From Candidatus Nomurabacteria bacterium (GTDB lineage Bacteria; Patescibacteriota; Minisyncoccia; Phycocordibacterales; UBA9973), in NCBI GenBank assembly GCA_003155695.1, contig PMDZ01000011.1:18299-57133 (forward strand): a stretch of DNA of 38,835 bases, given 5' to 3'. A model generated the notes under the pieces. The model was not told the DNA's origin. It saw only the letters and a list, made by a program, of their open reading frames with translations, and ran no database searches. The position numbers and the translations under genes were made by a program. Below, in pieces: positions 29,281 through 36,699 of the stretch (within the stretch, counting starts at the first letter, position 1; each line of letters opens with the position of its first letter).

Positions 29281-30021
29281 TTACAAATTATCAGCGGCTG
29301 GAGCCTGTGTGGGTGCAATAAGATTAAAAAGTAAATCAGAATATTTCCAGTAGGCATCATTACCTTTTATTTTAGCAACACATTCGGCAGCAATTAACTT
29401 GGTTATTGAATTGTGTATTGGCCAGTTGCGGTATACCCAATTTACACCACCGTTTGAATCATTAACAACTTGCTCCAATATTGGTTGGAATCTTGCACAA
29501 TAAGGACACTCAAAGTCCGAATATTCTATTATTGTCACAGGAGCTGACGGATTTCCAAAAATATGATCGGTTGTCGGGTCGACTGGAGGAACATCTCCGG
29601 TATATTTTGTCGTGACTTTTCCGGCTGTTACTTCAGCGACTAACTTTTTCACATTATCAATTGTATCTGCTCCACGAATTTCTGTTTTTGCTCCATTTGT
29701 ACCGACGACCACACTATATGGTGTGCCTCTTTGATCGGCAGGAACATCTTTCATAGCAGCTTCCGCGCTTGCCTGAATTTTTGTACCTAAAGCGGATGTA
29801 TCGGTGCTGTTGACACATTCAGTAAGTTGAGCCTTTGATACTCCAACTTGCTCCGATAATGTTTTTGGTGCTGCTGGAGTCTTACTTCCATGATTAGTAA
29901 GTAATATACCTATTAACACAATGACTCCGGCAATGATGATTGCCACTGGAGTTGTAATCTTTGGTGTTGGTTGTTGCTTTACTGGATCTTGTTGCACTTC
30001 AATTGGTTTATTATTTTCCAT
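29281..30021 (-). CDS. Membrane-anchored DsbA-like thioredoxin-fold protein, apparently circularly permuted
   Basis: TM anchor; the segment resembling a DsbA C-terminal half (QVGVSKAQLTECVNS...RGTPYSVVVGTNGAKTEIRGADTIDNVKKLVAEV) precedes the N-terminal half (DHIFGNPSAPVTIIEYSDFECPYCARF...WVYRNWPIH...AAECVAKIKGNDAYWKYSDLLF). Confidence 0.85.
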   Translation of the reverse strand: MENNKPIEVQQDPVKQQPTPKITTPVAIIIAGVIVLIGILLTNHGSKTPAAPKTLSEQVGVSKAQLTECVNSTDTSALGTKIQASAEAAMKDVPADQRGTPYSVVVGTNGAKTEIRGADTIDNVKKLVAEVTAGKVTTKYTGDVPPVDPTTDHIFGNPSAPVTIIEYSDFECPYCARFQPILEQVVNDSNGGVNWVYRNWPIHNSITKLIAAECVAKIKGNDAYWKYSDLLFNLIAPTQAPAADNL

Positions 30022-30135
30022 TCTTTATAAGCAAGGAATATTATATTCCTGACGCTTTTGATTAATTTAATAAATTCGACATTGATTAATGTTTTTAAGT
30101 ATAGCACATCTTCGTCAAAAGAAAAAAATATGATA

Positions 30136-30163
30136 TTGAAAAATATAGGGAATATGCTATACT
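30136..30163 (+). promoter_or_regulatory. Predicted promoter of GT2 gene
   Basis: TTGAAA-N16-TATACT with extended TG; -10 ends 11 nt before the ATG. Confidence 0.55.
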
Positions 30164-30174
30164 GAAACCCAACC

Positions 30175-31440
30175 ATGCATTCGACATATACCATTATCTT
30201 TTATGTTTTTTCTTTTATTTCTGTCTATGTGCAGATATTTTTTTTACTGACCTTTTTTGAGAAAAGAAAAAAGATTGTTCAGCATGGAGATATTATGGAA
30301 CTTAAATATTATCCGACAGTTACTATCGCCGTTCCGGTCTACAACGAAGAAGCGACCATTGCGAAAACAGTTAAATCGCTTCTGGCCCTCGATTATCCGA
30401 AAGATAAAATAAAAATATTTATTGTTGACGATGGAAGTAAGGATAACACCGTGGGTGTCGTTCAAGAGTTCAAAGATAATCCGAATATTGTTATTTTGCA
30501 GAAAGAAAATGGTGGAAAACATACGGCCGTTAATTTGGCTCTGATGAGAACAGATTCAGAATTCTTTGGATGTCTTGATTCCGATTCGCTTGTTCACCCC
30601 CAAGCTCTTAAACGCATAATGAGTTATTTCCAAAATGACGGAAGGACAATGGCTGTTGCTCCGTCAATTATTGTTTATGATCCGAAGAATGTTCTTCAAT
30701 ACGCCCAAAGTGTAGAATATGATATGTCCATTTATACCAAAAAAATGCTTGGATTCATGGGTGGAATTCACGTGGCTCCCGGACCGTTCTCAATTTTTAG
30801 GAAAAAAGTTTTTGATGAATTGGGCCTATATAGGAAAGCTCACAATACCGAAGACCAGGAAATAGCATTGCGGATGCAAGAACATGGATATAAGATTGAC
30901 CATTGCCCTGACGCCTATGTTTATACAAATTCACCGGATTCGGTTATGAAACTTTATCGCCAGCGCTTGAGATGGATATATGGTTTTATCAAAAATCTTA
31001 TCGATTATAAACGACTATTATTCAGAAAAGAATATGGGACAGTGGCACTTTTCACATTACCGTCAGGAATAATTTCTATTTTTGGAGTTATTTTTCTTTT
31101 TGTTAACATAGTTGCGAATATCATTAAATTTATCTACAACAAGATAATTCAAATACAAACTATCGGCTTCAGTCATATTTTCAGCCTACATTACAAGTTT
31201 GATTGGTTTTTTCTTAATACGAAAGCAGCATTGTTTTTCTCCGTAATTCTGTATATACTGGTCATTGTGTCCGTAGTGATTGGTAAAAAATTAGCAGGCA
31301 AATCAAAGTTTTCTTTTTCGATTTTTTATTTTGTTATAATCTACAGCGTTATTGCGCCGTTTTGGATGCTTAGGGCCATATATAATGCCATTATTTCCAA
31401 AGAATCAAACTGGGCCATGGAGCGTCGAGTCATTAAATAA
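30175..31440 (+). CDS. Membrane glycosyltransferase family 2 (processive type)
   Basis: VTIAVPVYNEEATIAKTVKSLLALDYP; IFIVDDGSKDNT; DSDS; TEDQEIALRM; RQRLRW (QxxRW); C-terminal TMs. Confidence 0.9.
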   Translation: MHSTYTIIFYVFSFISVYVQIFFLLTFFEKRKKIVQHGDIMELKYYPTVTIAVPVYNEEATIAKTVKSLLALDYPKDKIKIFIVDDGSKDNTVGVVQEFKDNPNIVILQKENGGKHTAVNLALMRTDSEFFGCLDSDSLVHPQALKRIMSYFQNDGRTMAVAPSIIVYDPKNVLQYAQSVEYDMSIYTKKMLGFMGGIHVAPGPFSIFRKKVFDELGLYRKAHNTEDQEIALRMQEHGYKIDHCPDAYVYTNSPDSVMKLYRQRLRWIYGFIKNLIDYKRLLFRKEYGTVALFTLPSGIISIFGVIFLFVNIVANIIKFIYNKIIQIQTIGFSHIFSLHYKFDWFFLNTKAALFFSVILYILVIVSVVIGKKLAGKSKFSFSIFYFVIIYSVIAPFWMLRAIYNAIISKESNWAMERRVIK

Positions 31441-31448
31441 CGAATATT

Positions 31449-32195
31449 ATGCATCAACACGAACCAAACGATTGGAAAAAATATGTTATTGTGCTGTTTA
31501 TAACTACTGCGATATTTGTATCCGGATTGTGGTTTTCGAGTTATTTAGGCAACAAAAAAATTGACCAACTTAAAACTGTCGAGGGTTCAATCTCGCTTGA
31601 CTTGATGTCGTCCGAAACTCAGTTCTCTTTGATGGGGGAGTTGTCTTGCAAAGACGTCTCAACTACGGTTTTGTCTTCGGAATTAAATTCATTAGCCGAC
31701 AAGATAACATATAGCGAGAATAATATCGGAAACAACAATACCGATGTCATAAGTTTGAAAAAATATTATTCACTTCTTGAAATAAAAGATTATCTGCTGA
31801 TGAAGCAAATTACTCAAAGATGCGGGCAGAAATCCGTCTTCATTCTTTATTTCTATAAAAACGATAATTGTAACGATTGTACGAAGCAAGGTTATGTTTT
31901 GACGAGTCTCAGGGAGACGTACCCGAACCTCCGTGTCTATTCTTTCGATTACAATCTTGATGTTTCGGCGATAGATGCCATGAAATCGATATATAAAGTT
32001 CCAGATAATTTGCCGGCTTTGGTTATAAACGGCAAAGTCTATTCCGGTCTTCAAAATGTGGACGAAATAGTCAAAAATTTCCCTGAACTAGAAACCATCA
32101 AAGTTGATGTTCCAACTACTCCATCAACCACGACCCCAAAATCAACAACTAAAACAACGACAAAAACGCCAGCTCCGACGGTGAAAACAAATTAA
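31449..32195 (+). CDS. Membrane-anchored thioredoxin-like protein with CxxC and Thr/Pro-rich tail
   Basis: SVFILYFYKNDNCNDCTKQGYVLTSLRETYPNLRVYSFDYN...NLPALVINGKVYSG; N-terminal TM. Confidence 0.7.
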   Translation: MHQHEPNDWKKYVIVLFITTAIFVSGLWFSSYLGNKKIDQLKTVEGSISLDLMSSETQFSLMGELSCKDVSTTVLSSELNSLADKITYSENNIGNNNTDVISLKKYYSLLEIKDYLLMKQITQRCGQKSVFILYFYKNDNCNDCTKQGYVLTSLRETYPNLRVYSFDYNLDVSAIDAMKSIYKVPDNLPALVINGKVYSGLQNVDEIVKNFPELETIKVDVPTTPSTTTPKSTTKTTTKTPAPTVKTN

Positions 32196-32218
32196 TTGAA
32201 CCGCTTCTCAGACTCGAA
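32196..32218 (-). repeat. Duplicated 3' end of tRNA-Thr (partial)
   Basis: TTGAaCCGCTTCTCAGACTCGAA matches TTGAgCCGCTTCTCAGACTCGAA at 32274-32296 (22/23). Confidence 0.85.
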
Positions 32219-32276
32219 TAGTTCCGATATCTTTCTGACTAGGTTTGAGCTTAAACAATATTTAGTTTTCTATTTG

Positions 32277-32349
32277 AGCCGCTTCTCAGACTCGAACTGA
32301 GGACCTTCGCTTTACAAAAGCGTTGCTCTACCAACTGAGCTAAAGCGGC
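32277..32349 (-). tRNA. tRNA-Thr (anticodon TGT)
   Basis: Reverse complement GCCGCTTTAGCTCAGTTGGTAGAGCAACGCTTTTGTAAAGCGAAGGTCCTCAGTTCGAGTCTGAGAAGCGGCT; 7-bp acceptor, T-arm TTCGAGT, loop TTTGTAA; CCA not encoded. Confidence 0.93.
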
Positions 32350-32768
32350 TTATTATTCTCTTCTTCGTGTTCACGTCTGACTTTTTCTTTGGTGTGACGG
32401 ATTTTGGCTTGCAATTCAAGCTTGGCTCTTTGAACAAAGGTATATTTTTGCGAATTAACTTCTGCTTCTTTTTCTTTACTACTTTTGAAAAGGTTGTAAA
32501 CTTTAGGCCAATTTTTCACACCCCATTTTTTTACTTTCGTATAAATTATAAACCAATACTTTACAACTACCAAGACAATCCATTGAACTAAATATTTAGC
32601 TAAATTTAACAGAATTTTTTCGACATGACGAAAATACATTTCGGGAATTAATTTGTGAGGAGGAGTTTCGGGTAGAGCGCGTAATGTTTTTATTTGCCAA
32701 GCCCGATAATAGAGCATTACAAATGCTAAAATTACGGCTATAAAAAAAAGAATGATAATTATTCCCAT
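32340..32768 (-). CDS. Small membrane protein with basic cytoplasmic tail, unknown function
   Basis: MGIIIILFFIAVILAFVMLYYRAW TM; a later hydrophobic segment; ORF-track start 32810 overlaps tsf, so 32768 is preferred. Confidence 0.6.
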   Translation of the reverse strand: MGIIIILFFIAVILAFVMLYYRAWQIKTLRALPETPPHKLIPEMYFRHVEKILLNLAKYLVQWIVLVVVKYWFIIYTKVKKWGVKNWPKVYNLFKSSKEKEAEVNSQKYTFVQRAKLELQAKIRHTKEKVRREHEEENNKPL

Positions 32769-32769
32769 A

Positions 32770-33555
32770 TTATTTAATCGATTCGAAAACGAAAGAAACC
32801 AACTTCGCATTGTTATTTTTAAGCAAAGTCCCGACTGTTATATCTCCATTTTTGATATACATCTGGTCCATAAGTGTCTGCTCTTTAAAGTAAGTTGAGA
32901 TTTTTCCTTCAAGCATTTTCTTTTTAATTTCTTCAGCCTTGTCCGATTCTGCAACTTCTTTTTCGAAAACCTCAATAACTTTTTTCTTGTCCTCATCGGT
33001 TATTTCTTCGGCAGTGGTGAAGGCTGGCTTCATAGCAGCAATATGCATAGCGATATCGCGAGCTAATTCTTTTGTGCCGGATGCAAGGGAGACAATGACA
33101 GCGCTTTTATTATTGTGAACATAATTACCGATAATAGGGCCTGTTAACTCTTCGACTTTTCCAAGTTCGATTTTTTCTCCGACTTTTTGGACTATCTCAT
33201 TTATCATATCGAGAGATTTGGATTTCATCGTCTCAATTCCTTCTTTAACTGCCATATCGGCAAGCTTATTTGCCAGATTTACAAAGTCGGCATTTTTTGA
33301 AACGAAATCCGTTTCGGTGTGAAGCATAAGCAATAATGTTTTATCGCCATTTTCTTTGACGACGACAATGCCGTCTTTGGCATTACGGTCAGCTTTTTTC
33401 ATAGCAATAGAACTCGACTTTTTCTTCAGGATAATGAGAGCTTTTTCCATATCGCCACCTGCTTCCTCAAGTGCGTTCTTGCACTGCATTACCGAGACTC
33501 CGGTAGCATCTCTTAATTTTTTAACTTGTTCCGCTGTTATTTTTATTATAGACAT
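32770..33555 (-). CDS. tsf: Elongation factor Ts
   Basis: VKKLRDATGVSVMQCKNALEEAGGDMEKALIILKKK; HTETDFVSKNADFVNLA. Confidence 0.95.
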   Translation of the reverse strand: MSIIKITAEQVKKLRDATGVSVMQCKNALEEAGGDMEKALIILKKKSSSIAMKKADRNAKDGIVVVKENGDKTLLLMLHTETDFVSKNADFVNLANKLADMAVKEGIETMKSKSLDMINEIVQKVGEKIELGKVEELTGPIIGNYVHNNKSAVIVSLASGTKELARDIAMHIAAMKPAFTTAEEITDEDKKKVIEVFEKEVAESDKAEEIKKKMLEGKISTYFKEQTLMDQMYIKNGDITVGTLLKNNNAKLVSFVFESIK

Positions 33556-33571
33556 ATTTTTTGAAAAATTA

Positions 33572-34276
33572 TTATTTAGTTGCTAAAGGTGTTCCACTTG
33601 CTCCTTTCGTATATGCATCTTTTATTTTTCCGAGGAAGAAAGTAACACTGGAAACTGAGGCATCATTCGCAACGATAGGGTACTCAATTTGTTTTAAATT
33701 GCAGTCCGTATTTAAAAGAGCAATAATAGGGAGTTTCATTTTTTTGGCTTCGGTTACGGCGATGTGCTCCTTCTTTGGGTCAACGACGAATATGGCATCG
33801 GGAGTCTTGGTTATACCGACAAGCCCTTGAAAATTCTTTGTCATATCCTCCATTTCTCTGTCAATCAAAAGTCTTTCTTTCTTGGTGTATTTATCAAGTC
33901 CACCTTTTTCTTTTTGCTCTCGAAGATCCAATAATTTTAATATTCGTTTCTTGATTTCAGGGAAGTTTGTCAATGCTCCGCCAACCCAGCGTTCGCCGAC
34001 ATAAGGCATATTAAGAGCCAGGGCCGTCTCGATAATTTGTTGTTTGGCTTCAGGTTTTGTTCCAACGAACAAAATTGTTTTTCCCGTTGAGGCAAATTTA
34101 GAAACTGCTTCCACAGCTTTTTGCAGCAACTCTTCAGTTTTTTCAATATTGATAATATCTACTCCACTTTTTGTCGCAAAAACATATTGTGATGTTGATG
34201 GATGACGACGACTTTTTGAATATCCGTAATGAACACCGGCACGAAACATTTCTTCAATAGTATTTTGTGTACTCAT
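33572..34276 (-). CDS. rpsB: 30S ribosomal protein S2
   Basis: MFRAGVHYGYSKSRRHPSTSQYVFATKSGVDIINIEKT; GERWVGGALTNFPEIKKRI; PDAIFVVDPKKEHIAVTEAKKM. Confidence 0.96.
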   Translation of the reverse strand: MSTQNTIEEMFRAGVHYGYSKSRRHPSTSQYVFATKSGVDIINIEKTEELLQKAVEAVSKFASTGKTILFVGTKPEAKQQIIETALALNMPYVGERWVGGALTNFPEIKKRILKLLDLREQKEKGGLDKYTKKERLLIDREMEDMTKNFQGLVGITKTPDAIFVVDPKKEHIAVTEAKKMKLPIIALLNTDCNLKQIEYPIVANDASVSSVTFFLGKIKDAYTKGASGTPLATK

Positions 34277-34413
34277 TTTCTATGATTAATTAATTATCCC
34301 CGTCGAAGGGGAGGTTTATAAACGCTCCGTTTTTAAGCATTCCAGCTCGCCCGACCATAGGCCTAGGGCTTTTTACAAGGGTCTTTAAAATTAAAAAATC
34401 CCTCACGGAACGT
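34277..34413 (-). promoter_or_regulatory. Structured 5' leader of rpsB-tsf
   Basis: RNA strand: ACGUUCCGU...ACGGAGCGU closes a junction containing AGGG..CCCU and GCCC(UA)GGCC-UAU-GGUCGGGC hairpins; downstream CCCCuucgacGGGG. Confidence 0.6.
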
Positions 34414-34419
34414 ACAAAC

Positions 34420-34448
34420 ATACTACCAGAAAAACCATTATTTTGCAA
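34420..34448 (-). promoter_or_regulatory. Predicted rpsB promoter
   Basis: Minus strand TTGCAA-N17-TAGTAT; 7 nt downstream is the first base of the leader closing helix. Confidence 0.6.
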
Positions 34449-34468
34449 ATTGAATTTTTTCAAATTCT

Positions 34469-34495
34469 ACTAGGCAAGACCTAGTCGGTTTATCT
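34469..34495. repeat. Left flanking repeat of the 483-aa ORF
   Basis: ACTAGGCAAGACCTAGTCGGTTTATCT; related to 35991-36017 and, inverted, to TAAAACCGACTAGG at 35982-35995. Confidence 0.6.
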
Positions 34496-34543
34496 AAGTA
34501 TAGCAACCTAGATTTTGAGGGGTAAAAATGATAATATCTATTC

Positions 34544-35995
34544 ATGAAAGGATTTGAACAAAAGGTTATAAAAACAGATAATCTTGATAATATCCCAAAT
34601 AAAGAAAAGCCAGCTACAACAATTGAAATAAATGGTATCCGTATTGAGGTTAAAAAAGAAAATTTTGAATACTCGGAACAAATTCAAAAAGAAACTGGAA
34701 TTTTGGGGTATGAAAGATTTGTTATAAATAAAGAAAATTTAATTGATTTTATCAAAAAAGATTTTAAAAAAGAATTTGGAATTGATATAGAACAAAAAGG
34801 ATTTACCAATATAGATTCTCTTGATGATTTTAAAGAAAAGTCAAAAAAAGAATATGAGCAAGAATGTCAAAAAATCAGAAGTCGATATGGTAGCGATTCA
34901 AAAGAATGTAAAGAATTTTTTGAAAGCACCGAGAATAAAATTTACTCAAAAATAAGAAATTTAAACACCGATACTTGTTATAAAATTATTCGTGTACTTT
35001 CTAACCAAGAATATCCGGACAGATGTTTTACCCACGAAATCGGATTTGATTACGGCAAGGAACAAAAAGAAAATTTCAAAAAAGAACTTGTAAAAAACAA
35101 ATTTTTTATTCAAAAAATTTATGATATTGATTCAATAAAAGAAAAGGCAAGAATAGAATCACCCCAAAAAATATTTAATGCCATAGGCAATCTCGAAGGT
35201 GAAATTAGGTCAGACATAACAATTTTTGATAAAAAAACGGGAGAAAAGATTAATTCTAATCAATCAGTTCTTATTGCGGAACTTGCTAAACCAGAATATT
35301 TTGAAGGAATAAAAAATGGTGATTTATTTGCCTGCACCCCTAATTCTGGTTTTAATGTTTCAACAGGAAAGTTTTTTCTTCCACCAAATATTAAATTATC
35401 AAATGAGATACCATCATTTGGTTTTTCTATGAAAGAAAATTTTTTTAATAAATATCTAAATAAAGCTCTAGATATTTACACAAAAGAAATAAAGGGTTTT
35501 GATTTTAAAAAAGAAAAAAAAGAAAAATATAAACATATATACAATCATGGAATTAATTCTTTAATAAAGGAATTAATTTTTTCAGATAACTCTATCCAAA
35601 ATATATTTAAAAGAATTTTTAATCAGGAAGAAAATCAATGGTTTAAACCCTTTATCATTCAAAGTTTTGATAGTTTTTGGAATGATTTTTCAAAAATTGT
35701 GAATGATGTTATTAAAAAACTAGAAACACAACATAATATAAAAATTTTAGATTATATAAAGGAACGAAATTTTAAAAAAGAAAAAAATGATGATAGTTAT
35801 AATTTTTCTGAGTGGTTAGATCCTGCAGGGATATTTGGACTTGAAGGAGAGCTACGATTACCTATTTTTATTGGTCGTGATGATATTCCTCAACTTTGTT
35901 GGGGTCACGCAAAATATGCTCATTTTATGAGTCCAAAGGGCTTTAATTTTATTGAATTCAAACACGCCGATCATTTACCTAGTAAAACCGACTAG
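34544..35995 (+). CDS. Uncharacterised 483-aa protein
   Basis: Long Lys/Asn-rich ORF, no recognised domain; its stop codon lies inside the right flanking repeat. Confidence 0.7.
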   Translation: MKGFEQKVIKTDNLDNIPNKEKPATTIEINGIRIEVKKENFEYSEQIQKETGILGYERFVINKENLIDFIKKDFKKEFGIDIEQKGFTNIDSLDDFKEKSKKEYEQECQKIRSRYGSDSKECKEFFESTENKIYSKIRNLNTDTCYKIIRVLSNQEYPDRCFTHEIGFDYGKEQKENFKKELVKNKFFIQKIYDIDSIKEKARIESPQKIFNAIGNLEGEIRSDITIFDKKTGEKINSNQSVLIAELAKPEYFEGIKNGDLFACTPNSGFNVSTGKFFLPPNIKLSNEIPSFGFSMKENFFNKYLNKALDIYTKEIKGFDFKKEKKEKYKHIYNHGINSLIKELIFSDNSIQNIFKRIFNQEENQWFKPFIIQSFDSFWNDFSKIVNDVIKKLETQHNIKILDYIKERNFKKEKNDDSYNFSEWLDPAGIFGLEGELRLPIFIGRDDIPQLCWGHAKYAHFMSPKGFNFIEFKHADHLPSKTD

Positions 35996-36017
35996 GCAAG
36001 ACTTAGCAGTTTTTCTC
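35982..36017. repeat. Right flanking repeat of the 483-aa ORF
   Basis: TAAAACCGACTAGGCAAGACTTAGCAGTTTTTCTC. Confidence 0.6.
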
Positions 36018-36022
36018 GTTCA

Positions 36023-36061
36023 TTTTACCCAGCTTCTGCTATCGCACTTTTTAGATAAAAG
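36023..36061. repeat. Left direct repeat flanking the Cas2-like gene
   Basis: TTTTACCCAGCTTCTGCTATCGCACTTTTTAGATAAAAG. Confidence 0.75.
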
Positions 36062-36077
36062 TTGTATAATAAGGTAT

Positions 36078-36569
36078 ATGAGTGTAGAAAAAGAAATTCT
36101 TGAATATTTAAACAAAAAGAAATCGGTACTTAAATACAAAGGTACAAGAGTTGGTTTTATGGGATTACCAGATTTTAATTATTACAAATATCAAACACTT
36201 GCAAATAAATTTTCTGTTCTTCATAAAAAGGGTTTAATTAAGAAAATGCCCGATGGAGAATATATTATAACAACTAAAGGGAAAATATTTTTAGAAAAAG
36301 GAAAAGATATTTTGAGAAAATTTAAAACAGATAAAGATGAAAATTCTCAGAAAGATTTATTAATTGTTTATGATATAGAAGAGAATAAAAAAAGGGAAAG
36401 AGACTGGTTTCGTCGTCATTTAAAAAAGTTTCACTTTATAATGATCCAAAGAAGTGTTTGGGTTGGACCGTCACCACTTCCTAAAGAATTTTCAGATTAT
36501 CTAAAAGAAATAGAATTAGGAGGTAATTTAAAAACATTCAAACTCGCAAGAGGGTATGGAGAGAAATAA
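36078..36569 (+). CDS. Winged-helix + Cas2/PaaX-like ferredoxin-fold protein
   Basis: N-terminal wHTH-like (TLANKFSVLHKKGLIKKMPDGEYIITTKGKIFLE); C-terminal DLLIVYDIEENKKRERDWFRRHLKKFHFIMIQRSVWVGP typical of PaaX/Cas2-like domains. ATG at 36078 preferred. Confidence 0.8.
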   Translation: MSVEKEILEYLNKKKSVLKYKGTRVGFMGLPDFNYYKYQTLANKFSVLHKKGLIKKMPDGEYIITTKGKIFLEKGKDILRKFKTDKDENSQKDLLIVYDIEENKKRERDWFRRHLKKFHFIMIQRSVWVGPSPLPKEFSDYLKEIELGGNLKTFKLARGYGEK

Positions 36570-36570
36570 C

Positions 36571-36609
36571 TTTTACCCAGCTACTGCTATCGCGCGTTTC
36601 AGGTAAAGA
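36571..36609. repeat. Right direct repeat flanking the Cas2-like gene
   Basis: TTTTACCCAGCTACTGCTATCGCGCGTTTCAGGTAAAGA, begins 1 nt after the stop codon. Confidence 0.75.
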
Positions 36610-36659
36610 CAAATGTTGTTTTTGATAAATAGAAATTCAAAAAATTAAAATATTCGAAA

Positions 36660-36688
36660 TTGTAAAAAAGCTATTTTTAGGGTAATAT
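36660..36688 (+). promoter_or_regulatory. Predicted proS promoter
   Basis: TTGTAA-N17-TAATAT, 11 nt before the ATG. Confidence 0.55.
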
Positions 36689-36699
36689 GGGTCATATAT

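Noticed and set aside
29281-30021. DsbA-like gene as merely C-terminally truncated
   Set aside because: The apparently missing half (VGVSxxxLTECV...GTPYSVVVG) is present at the N-terminus, so permutation explains it better than truncation.
32196-32240. A second tRNA gene
   Set aside because: Only the 3' acceptor/T-arm sequence is present; no anticodon or D-arm.
34414-36660. CRISPR locus around the Cas2-like gene
   Set aside because: Only two copies of each repeat, separated by whole genes; no spacer array, no cas1 or effector genes.
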